DNA of 20,045 nucleotides. Origin: Ophiothrix spiculata (taxonomy: Eukaryota > Echinodermata > Ophiuroidea > Amphilepidida > Ophiotrichidae). Each line of letters starts with the position of its first letter. Positions within the stretch are counted from its first letter, which is position 1. The notes below the pieces were generated by a model, which was not told the DNA's origin, searched no databases, and saw only the letters and a program-made list of their open reading frames with translations. Where the stretch lies: NCBI GenBank assembly GCA_000969725.1, contig JXSR01S002253.1; one strand, written 5' to 3'. Position numbers and translations under genes: made by a program. Shown here one piece after another: positions 9,168-18,394 of the stretch.

Positions 9168-10289
9168 GGTGATTTGTGTTGATTTACGTGGTATTTACAT
9201 GTTCCTCTTTTTCTTGCAAATGGACGTGTTACGGTATAATACTTAGGTCATCGTGGTCTTCTCGGGCTTGCTTCACTATGGGTTCGTTCATTTTTATTCC
9301 TTGTACCTAGGGGGCTAAACGGGAAATTATTATTTTAATGTGTCCTATCTAGATGGGTGCTATGGACCATCGGTAACGTCACCTGGGTGTACACAAATTC
9401 ATGGGACCCTTCAGGAGAGGGGGGGGGGGGGTAATTGCAGGGTGCAAATTTGAAAAATTGTTAATTCTTCAAGAGTTATATCCTAAACCATGAAAGGTCA
9501 TACGAAGGGTCATGAGATGGGCCTACATCTACAATTTTGTTCGACATGGTCTCAAATTTTTCGTCTTGCAAAACTGTCTGTACAAAGGTATATTTTCCAA
9601 TGTCTACAATTAACCTTTGCTATTGATACAGATCGATATATAGTTTTTGTTATTTGCACCAATTGTAAATAAGGAGTTTTGCTTGATACCACAGAAACGA
9701 TTGATGCCGCTACAGCTAACATTCAGGTGCGAGAAAAATGGCTTGGTTTATTTTTATTTATGCATAGAAAATCAGCACAGACCGTCGTTTCGCCGATGCT
9801 CATGAATATTCCTGAATTTGAGACACACATTTAAAAAGGCCCAGAAACTCATCCAAGTAGATCATAATTCAAAACAATGTTGCATATAGATGTAGAAATG
9901 TTGTAAAAACATCCTGAAATCCAAAATGATTATAATTATGCGAAATATATGTGAACATTTATGTAATTTCTACAGTGATTATTTTCTTTGAGTGAGGTCA
10001 AATTTGGTCTTTGCGTTTTGCTTAAAATATGCGGTTCTGGACTTAATATATTTTAGCCATTTGGTCAATAGAAAGCGACAACACTTCTTTATCAGGTTTG
10101 CTAAACATTTTGCGATAGTTTTCAGTAAAACACTCTACACGCAATAGAATTTGACACTTGGTCCCATGAGGTAAAAATAAGACATCAAATTTCTACGCAA
10201 AACACAATGTAACCCGGAAGCGAACGATTAAGCAGCACTTACCTATTGTTAGATATAAATTGTCAAAAACATCACCAATTTGACACAGT
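9168..10289. other. Intergenic stretch with a 13-G run; weak inverted pair near 9992 and 10120
   Basis: No gene is supported. A run of 13 G lies at 9419-9431. TGAGGTCAAATTTGGT (about 9991) is weakly inverted relative to about 10121-10165 (GTAAAACACTCTACACGCAA... TTTGAC), and the latter also resembles 12449-12485 (GTAAAACACGCTACACGTAA) in direct orientation. This stretch therefore probably holds further eroded copies of the repeat family that makes up 10712-12405. Confidence 0.5.
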
Positions 10290-10362
10290 GCGCCGTGGTG
10301 TAACGGTTAGGCTGCGTGACTTTTGTTCCCGGGTTCCAGGTTTTTTTTTTCTTTTTTTTTTT
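10290..10362 (+). repeat. tRNA-derived SINE remnant with T-rich tail
   Basis: GCGCCGTGGTGTAACGGTTA (from 10290) contains an A-box-like TGGTGTAACGG at the right distance from a tRNA 5' end, and GGGTTCCAGG (10331-10340) resembles a B box. The gap between them is too short for a whole tRNA, so part of the anticodon arm is missing. The tRNA-like part is followed at once by about 20 T with one C (10341-10362). That combination fits a decayed tRNA-derived SINE or retro-pseudogene, with the T tract possibly an unrelated low-complexity run. Confidence 0.6.
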
Positions 10363-10711
10363 GGCAATGTATTATTTTCCCATCGTATTAGATTGACTTT
10401 CCTTCAATAAATTACTTTTACAAAGGAATTTCTTAGATAAACATGATAAAAGCTGCAATTTCATGTGTAAACAATATGCAAAATGCAATGGATGCCACCA
10501 CCAGTGAATCTGCTTGCCACGCGGTAAGTGACGTCATATTTGCCTAAATAGCCCCAGATCTTCGAAAGGTGTGACTTGTCGTTTACGATGTTCGCTGTGT
10601 ATATCGGGATAATGTGATGACCGACATCATGTCCCTTTCGTATGTCTAATTGTACTGAATTTTCCCTCGATTTATTTATTGTTATAAAAGTCTTACAGGA
10701 AAGATATATTT
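10363..10711. other. Intergenic stretch, no gene seen
   Basis: No open frame or element end that I can support. The CREB/ATF-type octamer TGACGTCA occurs at 10529-10536, and is also found at 19555-19562 and 19962-19969. The sequence from about 10680 blends into the left arm of the Tc1 inverted dimer. Confidence 0.5.
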
Positions 10712-11084
10712 TTCAAATTTCATATACAGGCTTGACATTAAATATGGAATATATTTTTTCTATTGGTTTCCATTTTGAAAATACCGCCATATCTCAGTAT
10801 ATGACAACTCCAGGAAGATGTGTTTCTTTATATTTGTAACTATACATGTAAACTTTAAACCAAGACCTCTTTTGTGCATATTTAGGTGATACAGAGACAA
10901 CGGAGAACCTGAAAGCACAAAAACCTCTCGAAATTTGGTTCAAACTCGTGTACAATAATACAGAATTAAGGAAATTAAATTTGCCATAGTTTCTTCAATG
11001 CATTACTTGGACAGTTGACATTTCATAGGGTTGTTTTACATCGTGTTGGTTATAAATATTGACCAGTCACTTTTTGCTATGTCA

Positions 11085-11395
11085 TCCATAAGAAGCGTAG
11101 AGGGCCTTGACTCTCCATGCGGACATTCCAATCTTGATTTGAGAGTTCTGACGGGTATCCCAGCCTAAATATCAAGCACAGTCTGAAGTAATTCCTGTAC
11201 ATTGGTGGTTTGATGCAACTTGTTGTTCATCGATGTGTTACTTCAGCCGAGAAGTCCTCGATAGAGGTCATATCTGAAGATCTTACCAAAAATGGCAAGT
11301 ATCCAACACCACGATCTTTCATAAAATAAGATCGTATTAATAACATTTGTGATTTCTCGCTTGATTCAAACTGGCGATCATGTTAGAAAACCACT
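11085..11395 (-). pseudogene. Tc1-like transposase, C-terminal remnant (left copy)
   Basis: On the minus strand 11325 to 11251 reads FMKDRGVGYLPFLVRSSDM followed by TSIEDF. This lines up with the right-hand copy (FLEDPGVEFLPCLVKSSDI, YPIEKIW) and with the Tc1 signature '..FL...G...LP....SPDLNPIE..W'. Further down, 11164-11141 reads AGIPVRTL, matching the 'IP...L' helix near the transposase C-terminus. The E of the SIE motif, equivalent to the last catalytic residue, is kept. A stop and frame changes lie between these pieces. The preceding catalytic Asp region is too eroded to call. A pseudogene with no intact start. Confidence 0.75.
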
Positions 11396-11399
11396 GGAG

Positions 11400-12050
11400 A
11401 AAAATATCTTGACCAAAAATTTTTCACAACGCGCTTCGACTGAGCCACAGATCTTTTCCATTTTTGTGTTCCATCAATGAGATAACGTTGTTTACAGTGC
11501 TTAGGTTAAATTTTAAATATACTTCCAAGATGGACGCATCAGAGTAGAAGATATTTAGAGTAGGGTTATTCTGAATTGCACATGCTATCAACCATTCATT
11601 TAGAAGAAGGTAACATTGTCTTCTGGGGTTTTCACATGCAGGTGGAAAATCGGCCTTGATCACCCCGAAAGGCAGCCTCCATCAGCCCCAGTACAGATAC
11701 ATTCTAGAAGCCGTGATAGTGTCATTGGGTAGAGGCATCTTTGTAAACAATTTTGTGCTCAACTATGACACCACTCACGTCCCTCGTGCTCGTACAGTCT
11801 GGACTTTCCTGGAAGATCCGGGTGTTGAGTTCTTGCCTTGTCTGGTAAAATCTTCGGATATTTATCCTATTGAGAAGATCTGGGTTAAGAAACACCTTGG
11901 ATTAACAGCATATTATATTAATCAATCGAGGTTGGGCTGTGTTTGGTGCTTTGGCTGAGATACCCCAAAGAACTCTCCAATCACCAATGGAGAGCATGCC
12001 ATGGAGAGTCATGACGCCCTACGCTTCTCAATGATGACAGAGGAACTATT
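11400..12050 (+). pseudogene. Tc1-like DD34E transposase remnant (right copy)
   Basis: The plus strand carries the catalytic core of a Tc1 transposase in broken frames. Around 11488-11545 it reads NVVYSA-stop-VKF-stop-IYFQDGRIRV, the region that normally holds 'V.FSDES.F....DGR..V'; the first catalytic Asp has become Ala. A continuous frame from about 11614 to 11958 gives GGKSALITPKGSLHQPQYRY, then NYDTTHVPRARTVWTFLEDP and SSDIYPIEKIW. The Asp codon (11767-11769) and Glu codon (11872-11874) enclose exactly 34 residues, the DD34E spacing of Tc1. After a frameshift near 11945 the end reads LAEIPQRTLQSPMESMPWRV and stops near 12032. One catalytic residue is lost and several stops are present, so it is dead. 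Confidence 0.85.
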
Positions 12051-12405
12051 GATTGATCAGAAATTATCACTAACATTGTGTTAATCATCCCTGTAAAGTT
12101 TCACATCTCTAGGTAACGTACGAAAGGAAATATGGAAAATTAAGTTTCCTCTATTTAATATTACTGTGCACGGCTTTGGACCTAATTTTTCGGAGTTATT
12201 TGCGCCTTCAAGTTTCTCATCGTCGCTGTGTCACATCAATGAACTTTAAAGTGCCTTTGGTTTGAAGTTAATAAGTTTAGTTACAAACACGAGAAAGCAC
12301 AAGTCTCTGAAATTGGTACATACCGAGATATGGCTGGTTATTCAAGATGGAAACCAACAGAAAAAATATATTCCATATTTAATGTCAAGTCTGTATATGA
12401 TGTCT

Positions 12406-13237
12406 GATATCTAATCTTGTTGTTTGTATAAGCCATTTTACATAAAATTTTGTAAAACACGCTACACGTAATCAGATTTGACCTCATGATTTTAAAAGCT
12501 TAAAATTGACATTTAAAAAAAAATGTAATGTAATGAAAACATTTTATTCTCCACTGTCAAAAATAGACTTATCTTATTGAAAAAACTCTAAATATTTTCA
12601 TCCACATCTTCATTTTCTATTTGCATTATCCCCCTTGTGATTATAGCGGTTCGAAGTCCGAACTATCCGACAGGTCACGTCAATTAAAAAAAAAATCTAG
12701 CGACCGAGTTATCCTGATATTCACCCGGGATATACCCGGGAAATGAAAATTAAATTTCGTCTAATGAGCTCATTTGCATAGGTTCTAAGTACTGGCTGGC
12801 TAATGTTTTTTTTTCACTCTGTGATATATCGAATTATTTCGATGATGGTGTTGGTGTTGGTGCCCTTGAACATTCCACGCAATTTCTTACACCAAAGCAA
12901 AATTTGCATATTACATACAAGAAGATACTTTAAGCTTGACTTAGTTGACCTCAATGAATCAAGAATAAATTGAGCAGCATTTGTCATTGACCATGCCCAA
13001 TCAAATATTTTCTTGAATAACATTTTTGAAATTAACACTGTAGTTGACAGTGGCGGATTTTATCAAACACAAGGAAAACAAAAGAAACCCACAAACACAC
13101 ACAAAAAAAACAACATTGACCGACAAACTGAAACCGAAAAAAAAAACCAAGTTAAAAACGATGCTTTATTTTCAGCAGATGGAAAAACAAGATTGTTTTA
13201 AATTTCCAAAACATCACGACATGCACAATAATGATTT
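12406..13237. other. Intergenic/intronic stretch, no supported exon
   Basis: If the minus-strand exon at 13244-13432 is real, this is the start of its intron. I looked for a convincing acceptor plus coding frame on the minus strand and found none; the open frame at 12814-13038 has no recognisable domain. The section 13060-13160 is A-rich (CACAAAAAAAACAACA and similar). Near 12725-12742 there is a small CCCGGG...CCCGGG near-palindrome. Confidence 0.5.
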
Positions 13238-13243
13238 ACTTAC
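13238..13243 (-). other. Consensus 5' splice donor GTAAGT for the candidate exon
   Basis: Read on the minus strand the sequence is GATCGG|GTAAGTAAATC, a full match to the metazoan donor consensus. It falls at the point where the coding-like composition of the exon gives way to AT-rich sequence. Confidence 0.5.
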
Positions 13244-13432
13244 CCGATCTGCTCGCCGTTCTTTCTCAAGGTTATTGTGACGGAAAATCGGTTCAACTTC
13301 CACTTCAAACTCGCATTGAGAGAAATGAGTTTCTTGTAATTCATTCACATTAGCTTCAGCTATTTCCTCCATGCTAATATAATCCTCTCTTGTTTCTCCG
13401 TCAATAAGATTACCGTGGCATTCCAACCTCAT
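13244..13432 (-). CDS. Candidate first coding exon of an unrecognised host gene (63 codons, partial)
   Basis: On the minus strand an ATG at 13432 opens 63 codons, starting MRLECHGNLIDGETREDYIS, and the frame meets CGG|GTAAGT with the consensus splice donor at 13243-13238, phase 0. A purine at -3 (tcaaaATG) and an in-frame TGA about 21 nt upstream support this start. The peptide is hydrophilic and acidic, rich in E (EEIAEANVNELQE, then CEFEVEVEPIF) with a basic end (LEKERRADR). It is unlike the F/K/N-rich noise elsewhere in the window. No signal peptide, membrane segment or domain I recognise. The frame reads nine more codons into the intron before a stop. Function unknown. The rest of the gene would lie at lower coordinates, possibly beyond the window. 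Confidence 0.5.
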
Positions 13433-13841
13433 TTTGAGAGTAATATAATGTCAAAGAAAGAATCATATGGAACGAGGAACTCTATAATTATACCAAACAG
13501 CGCTGCAATGACTTGCACAGTTACACATAATGAAACTTGAAGAGTAACTCACAATTAGCACTTTGAAAGACTATTGAGCCAGTTTAAATGACACTGCTTA
13601 GGTTAGATATTGGATCACAAAATAAGACTTGCAGCCAAAATCTTAGAAGTATCCATGCCCGAATAAATATTCAAATTAGAATCCATTGAGCTCAAGGCTT
13701 ATAGCTGGTGTGTTGTGTTATTATTCGGAGAACAAGTGACTGAGGAGTCTCTTGCAAGATATCAAAACAACCTGCTCATGCCCGTGTTTACCGCTTACTG
13801 ATTGGCTGTAGTAATCTAGAGTATTGTAACTGCATGCTGGT
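13433..13841. other. Upstream flank of candidate exon, no gene seen
   Basis: In minus-strand sense this would be 5' untranslated or upstream DNA of the candidate exon. I can name no TATA box or initiator with confidence, and no open frame of note exists on either strand. Confidence 0.45.
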
Positions 13842-13852
13842 ATATGTAGTTT

Positions 13853-14490
13853 CCTAAATGAACCTTCTGATCATCCTCCTATCCACTCAATGAATGGAAC
13901 TGCCATCAAAGAAGTAGATGATTTTAAATACCTTGGGTCATAATGTATTTGATAGCAAAAAGGACTTCTTGACAAGAAAGGGACAAGCATGGATTGCCTG
14001 TAACAAGCTTGATGTCATATGGAAGTCTGATATTACCAGGGCAACCATGATTGACTTCTTCAGGGCCTGTGTTGAAAGCATCTTACTGTACGGCGCAGAA
14101 ACATGGACTTTGAAGAAAGAGCTTCAAGACCGCTTAGATGGCACCTACACCAGGCGGCTACTAATGCGTGTCCAAAATCTGTCCTGGAAACAACATCCAA
14201 CAAAGCTTCAGATTTATGGTGATATACCCCCTATCTCTACAACCGTGGCACAGAGGAGAGCCCAGTTTGCTGGTCACTGCTTTCGAGCCAAGGACCAAAT
14301 CATATCGGACATCCTTCTCTGGAGATTGCCATGTCCAAACAGAGGCTGTAGACCTTTAACGTACCCTGATACCATATGTAGAGATACTGGCTTGAACTTC
14401 AATGAACTTGGAAGTGCAATGTGTGATAAATATAGTTGGCAAAGATGTGTGTCATTGATCTCAACGGAAGTCGAAGGATGATGATGATGA
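13853..14490 (+). mobile_element. 5'-truncated RTE-like non-LTR retrotransposon with target site duplication
   Basis: The insertion is bounded by ATATGTAGTTT on both sides (13842-13852 and 14490-14500). Coding sequence begins within two bases of the left duplication, and the right end is an (ATG)n tail, 14478-14490, as is usual for RTE-type elements, which end in short tandem repeats rather than poly(A). Joining the flanks across the insertion restores the short repeat also found at 2125-2171. That supports the boundaries independently. Confidence 0.85.
13854..14481 (+). pseudogene. RTE-like reverse transcriptase C-terminal region, frameshifted
   Basis: The first frame (13854-13940) gives NGTAIKEVDDFKYLGS and then a stop. 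A shift of frame is needed to continue into the 187-codon frame at 13918-14481, which includes SKKDFLTRKGQAWIACNKL, then FFRACVESILLYGAETWTLK and AQRRAQFAGHCFRAKDQIIS. 'FKYLGS', 'ILLYGAETW' and 'RR..FAGHC.R' are hallmarks of the thumb and C-terminal part of RTE-type endonuclease/reverse transcriptases. The endonuclease and the catalytic RT motifs were never copied, because the insertion is 5'-truncated. Past the single break the reading is open to the stop at 14479-14481, so the insertion is fairly young. Confidence 0.88.
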
Positions 14491-14532
14491 TATGTAGTTT
14501 ATGGATGCCAACCAGGTCCCATCACCTCAAGC
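14491..14532 (+). repeat. Short dispersed repeat, copy B
   Basis: This starts TATGTAGTTTATGGATGCCA and ends TCACCTCAAGC. It is the counterpart of 2125-2171 with two substitutions and one 5-bp deletion. It served as target for the RTE-like insertion, whose left duplication preserves its first 10 bp at 13843-13852. Confidence 0.75.
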
Positions 14533-14623
14533 CTTTAAAAATATAGTAATAATAACTGTGCAAAGATAATACCTGAATGAAACGCAAACAACATGCCCAA
14601 TTGGACAGATATGTCATGCGTTG

Positions 14624-14832
14624 GAGCACAATTAGGCCACAACTTTGTGCGGCCGGCTGCAACCTGGCTACAGCCTTGTTTTTTCACCTAGATATTATTG
14701 TATAATGTTCATTACATGTTTTGAAATTATTTAGTGATGCAAAATCAAGTCTGCAGTCGCCATCTTGGAAAATCAAGGCAGGCTGTGGCCAGGTTGAGTC
14801 CAGCCGCATAAAGTTGTGGTCTGATTGTGCTG
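14624..14832. mobile_element. ~209-bp MITE with 52-bp inverted arms
   Basis: The left arm 14624-14675 and right arm 14781-14832 are inverted copies matching at about 42 of 52 positions. The outer part reads GCACAATTAGGCCACAACTT against GCACAATCAGACCACAACTT, and both arms contain CAACCTGG and end ACAGCC. Weak similarity continues outward to AATTGGACA/AATTGACA near 14599 and 14853, so the true element may be about 255 bp. The plus-strand open frame 14721-15020 crosses the right arm and is not a gene. Confidence 0.72.
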
Positions 14833-15357
14833 CAGTGCCTATAATGTCAATTCATTTATTTGACAAATATCTTTTTTCAGTATACAGGAAGGTTTTTTTT
14901 CGTTATAAATGTTACAATAGTGTTAAATGTAAGGTTTTATTTTTTGGGAAATTTGAGAGAGTAAGTGCGGAATATAAGTGGGATACTGTAGAAACCACTG
15001 TTTGGCACATCATAATTTGACCAAAACATGAACAAATCGTCTTATTCGTTGAACAGAAGAGAAATAGCACACAGCATTTTGGCAAAGAGTGAAATTGCTT
15101 TTGTCGACGATTTTGTCGACAAATGGCTTGTCGATACCAGCCTTAGCGTAGAGGCATTGTTTCTTGTCCAAATAATTAAAATTCATTGCAACTGGCGATA
15201 AGGTGTGAGTCCTTGGTACGCAAAAATATCTGATAAACCATTGTTTAACTTACAAACCAATTGATTTTTTTTTCAGTCGAAATCAAACGGTGAAAACTCT
15301 GCTTTTTGATAATTCAAGTTTATTACTTGAAGACTGTTTTTCTTGAAAACCACCATA
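14833..15357. other. Intergenic stretch, no gene seen
   Basis: AT-rich, no open frame of interest. A local GTCGAC...GTCGAC pair (about 15103-15120: TTGTCGACGATTTTGTCGAC) is the only structure noticed. Confidence 0.5.
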
Positions 15358-15673
15358 GGCGGCGGACCCGGGGGGGGGGGACAGGGGGGACACGCCCCCC
15401 CCTAAATTTCTGGAGGGGGGGACGGACCCCCTCAAAAAATAAAGAAGAAATAAAGAAAAGAAGAGTAAATTGAAATGTTCCTTTTGTTTTTGATAACTTA
15501 AATGTTAAAAATCAAAATTTCAAGATTTTTTAAAAATTTTAACTGAAATTAGCCGATTTGACAGATTGTTTTCGCGCGCTACGCGCGCATTACGATAAAA
15601 TCACAATTTTCCTCCGACTATGTTTGCTCAAAAAATTAGCCGTCCTCCTCTAAAATGTTTACCTTCCGCCGCC
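15358..15673. mobile_element. 316-bp G/C-run MITE with GGCGGCGGA ends and likely 10-bp target duplication
   Basis: The left tip GGCGGCGGA (15358-15366) is the exact complement of the right tip TCCGCCGCC (15665-15673). TGAAAACCAC lies just outside both ends (15344-15353 and 15676-15685), 4 and 2 bp from the tips, and is a good candidate target duplication. The left part has an 11-G run and further blocks of G and C (AGGGGGGACACGCCCCCC). The right part has the palindrome GCGCGCTACGCGCGC near 15574. The rest is AT-rich. No coding capacity; superfamily not assigned. Confidence 0.72.
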
Positions 15674-15977
15674 ACTGAAAACCACAGCTTATCGTCTGTA
15701 ACCAATTCACTTTTTTATAATATTACCCGAGCCTAATGATACCTAGGTTTGCCTCATACGTTTATAAGACATCACTCTGGAATACAACATCACTTTCTTC
15801 TTAAAATGATTTGACGTCTAGTGTTCTGCAATGGCATCTTTGACCCTAACATTAATGATTTCGCTTCCTGACAATCACTGGGGGACAATGACTTCAAAAT
15901 GAAGAGACAATCAATGACTGCAATAATTTACAGTTAATTGGTGAATCATTGTCCGAGTACTTAGCTTTGTGGTCATA

Positions 15978-16500
15978 CACTCCCGCTCGAAAGTATTTCC
16001 GCAGAATTGAAAACGTACAGAAACCTCATTTTTAAATACTAAATGACCTAAAAACATCAAAGATTCATACTAGTAAAGGTAACTTATCTATTCAATACGA
16101 ATAAATCGATGCTTGTTTTAAACATTTAACTTCCATTGCCATAGAAATGGCTGATTTCATGGGCCATGTACAAATACACAAGTACAAATCTCATTAATAT
16201 AAAACTTATAAATTTTTCATAACCTCATTATAACCTCTTAACCGGATAGATATTTTCAGGTTCTAAGTTTTAAAACAAATGCTCAGAAATGTATAAAAAC
16301 TCAATTTATTATGTGCAGACGAAAGTAGTAATGTGCATTTCAGGCCATATTTTTCAAATGCAATAAATGCAATTCGGATTAGTTAAATCGATAATTATAC
16401 AATATAGATTCTGTCAAAAAATGATGAAAATTGTATAAACGCCTTTTGAGATATGGCTAAATATATAGGTTTTGTGCGGAAATACTTTCGGGCGGGAGCG
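15978..16500. mobile_element. 523-bp TA-flanked MITE with ~30-bp TIRs
   Basis: The left end is CACTCCCGCTCGAAAGTATT and the reverse complement of the right end is CGCTCCCGCCCGAAAGTATT. Both continue TCCGCA, so about 28 of 30 bp match. TA lies at 15976-15977 and 16501-16502. The interior is AT-rich without a reading frame and without further inverted similarity. Terminal CACTCCCGC.CGAAAG with TA target fits a non-autonomous Tc1/mariner-type element. Confidence 0.85.
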
Positions 16501-16502
16501 TA

Positions 16503-16934
16503 TATCAATATGACATTTGCCTTTCTATCATAACAGGTTGTCATGCTTTATCCGAAGATACAAAGTACTATTAATACCTATCATTTGAGATTCATGATAA
16601 CAAAGTTTTTGACTAAAATATTTAAATACTGGTTTTATTTTAAAAAAGTGTAATTTCCAGAAGAACTGTTTGCTAATTGTTATCTCCCTGAAAAATGTAT
16701 TAAAACTATAAAACGGCTGGAAAAGCAATTACAGTTGTAGTAAATGTGTTTGTTTTTTTGTATGTTCCTAACAACATGAACAAGTATGTACTACTATGAT
16801 ATCAGTTATGTTACCCGTTTGTAGTGAAAATTGGATTCTGTTTTATCGGTTTAAGATAATTCAGAAATATGACATTTTCGTGTAATATTGTTGAAGTATT
16901 GCGGTGGTCACACCATGTCGTACTTGCACACATA
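16503..16934. other. AT-rich intergenic stretch, no gene seen
   Basis: Short open frames only. The minus-strand frame 16528-16728 is dominated by F, K and Y, as expected for AT-rich DNA, and has no domain. Confidence 0.55.
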
Positions 16935-16936
16935 TA

Positions 16937-17139
16937 CACTCTTAAAAAAGTTGTGTTAAAAAGGGAACATGGTTAACAGGTTGGTTTAAATTTTGCACAA
17001 TATTGGTTTATTTTGTACACAATCTTGGGTAATGGTGCACGTTTTACCAAACATTGTGTCAAATTTTACCAAACATTGTGCATAATTTAACCCAACCTGC
17101 CAACCATGTTCCCTTTTTAACACAACTTTTTTAAGAGTG
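16937..17139. mobile_element. 203-bp near-full-length palindromic MITE, TA-flanked
   Basis: The outer 38 bp of the two arms (starting CACTCTTAAAAAAGTTGTGT) are identical, and inverted similarity of roughly 80-85% continues to the centre near 17038. TA flanks both ends (16935-16936 and 17140-17141). TTTTACCAAACATTGTG is repeated directly at 17042-17058 and 17064-17080 in the right arm. The identity of the tips suggests this is among the youngest DNA elements in the window. It shares the terminal CACTCTTA with the element at 6544-7192. Confidence 0.9.
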
Positions 17140-17141
17140 TA

Positions 17142-18394
17142 CGTGCTTCCTGTGTGCAAAAACCTTCGCAAAATCGTACAATCCATATGTTGTAAGTACA
17201 GACTCGGTAGTACGCAAACTTGTCTCGAGTATTTTTGCAGAATTCAAATACCATTTGCTTAGCTTTGGTATTAAAAATTGGTCATGTAAGTTGTAATGAT
17301 ATCTTTAAGTAGTTATTTTATTGTTTCTTTCCCGTTGTTATTGAGATTGGTTTACACTCATTCGGATAGCCATGCAATTTAATGATAGCGGCTTCCCGCC
17401 TCTAAAGTGCCATATTCAGTTAACCATCTCTGAGACCTGATATCTTCTTAGGAGTTACTGTCTGTTAATGTCATCCAACAGGTTTTCTATTGGATTTGCA
17501 CGATGTGCATGTGCATTTGGATCGATGTTGTTTTACTCCTTGGTAGAGGAACTTGTCACCAAATTCGATGTGCGGTTATAAACACAACCTGAACATGTTC
17601 TTAAAATATCCTACAGTGTTTTGCAAAGAATGTTATTGATGATTCCCTCAATTATCATAAGTGTTTCGACTCAGTAAGCAAAGCAACTTTAATCGTAGCA
17701 TTTACACCATGTTTGATCACTAGAGACAGATAACAAGGATCGTAAGTTTGATTTTGAACTCTCAAAACACCCATTCTTCAATTACCCAAACCCAGATTGA
17801 ACCCATACTTCTCAGCGAAAACAATATGGCACCAACTTGAGGTATCTGTCCAGTTCATCACCCCGATTCACGTCCCAACTCTTCGCTGCCTCTTTCAAAG
17901 CGTGATGGTTTTTATTTTTCATTTCGTTACTCTACACATACGAGTGAATAATCCTAAAATATATCCAAGAGAATAATTATGTACGAGTTTACTCTAATAT
18001 CCTGGCATTATTGAACGACCAAAAGTGTTCATAAGTTACATTGCAAGAGTGTGTTTATGCAAAAGATTGTGAATTCTTTCCGGAATGGCTGCTTATACGC
18101 GATTCAATCGCGGCATTACTAGAGTCCCTTGGACGCCTATAAATTCTGGAAATCCTTTAGCAACAACAACCAAAACCTATAGCTACAGGACAAATGAGTT
18201 ATCATTTGTGCCACAAGGGTACAAAGTGTCTAAGGCCATTATTCATTGGTTATCGTAACGTCGCCATTCTGAAAGCAGCAACAATTGGTATTGGAACAAA
18301 AGAAGGACACTATTTCAATGCAGGACACCAGAAACATCGATAGCATTGCTCGGATACAGAAAATATATATAGGAAATCTACTGTGAACATGTGA
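17142..18394. other. Intergenic stretch, possible Tc1 transposase scrap near 17460-17530
   Basis: Mostly featureless. On the minus strand about 17520 to 17475 reads HRANPIENLLDD, reminiscent of the 'SPDLNPIENLWD' catalytic segment of Tc1/mariner transposases. The following codons contain a stop and upstream sequence does not extend the match convincingly. I treat it as a possible, not a proven, transposase scrap. Confidence 0.4.

Larger units (their letters stand above)
10712..12405. repeat. Large inverted dimer of Tc1-like transposon 3' halves
   Basis: The arm 10712-11330 is the inverted, roughly 70-75% similar counterpart of about 11790-12405. Landmarks pair in order from the outside: CTTGACATTAAATATGGAAT is shared, then CCATATCTC, then AGAAGCGTAG next to the 3' end of each transposase. 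The two transposase remnants lie back to back, N-terminal sides meeting near 11395 and C-terminal sides facing outward. The divergence between arms argues for two old separate copies or an old inverted duplication. Outer ends are uncertain because similarity fades. Confidence 0.75.

Noticed and set aside
11424..11663. 79-codon minus-strand open frame
   Set aside because: It overlaps the plus-strand Tc1 transposase region that includes DGRIRV and the GGKSALITPKG segment; on the minus strand it matches nothing I recognise, so it is an antisense shadow.
13013..13280. Lysine/threonine/glutamine-rich open frames on the plus strand
   Set aside because: They translate an A-rich low-complexity tract (CACAAAAAAAACAAC-like) and overlap the better-supported minus-strand exon.
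14721..15020. 99-codon plus-strand open frame
   Set aside because: Its first third lies in the right arm of the inverted-repeat element at 14624-14832 and the rest is AT-rich with no domain.
17042..17080. CRISPR-like or satellite array from the TTTTACCAAACATTGTG repeat
   Set aside because: Only two copies, 22 bp apart, inside the arm of a palindromic MITE in a eukaryotic context.
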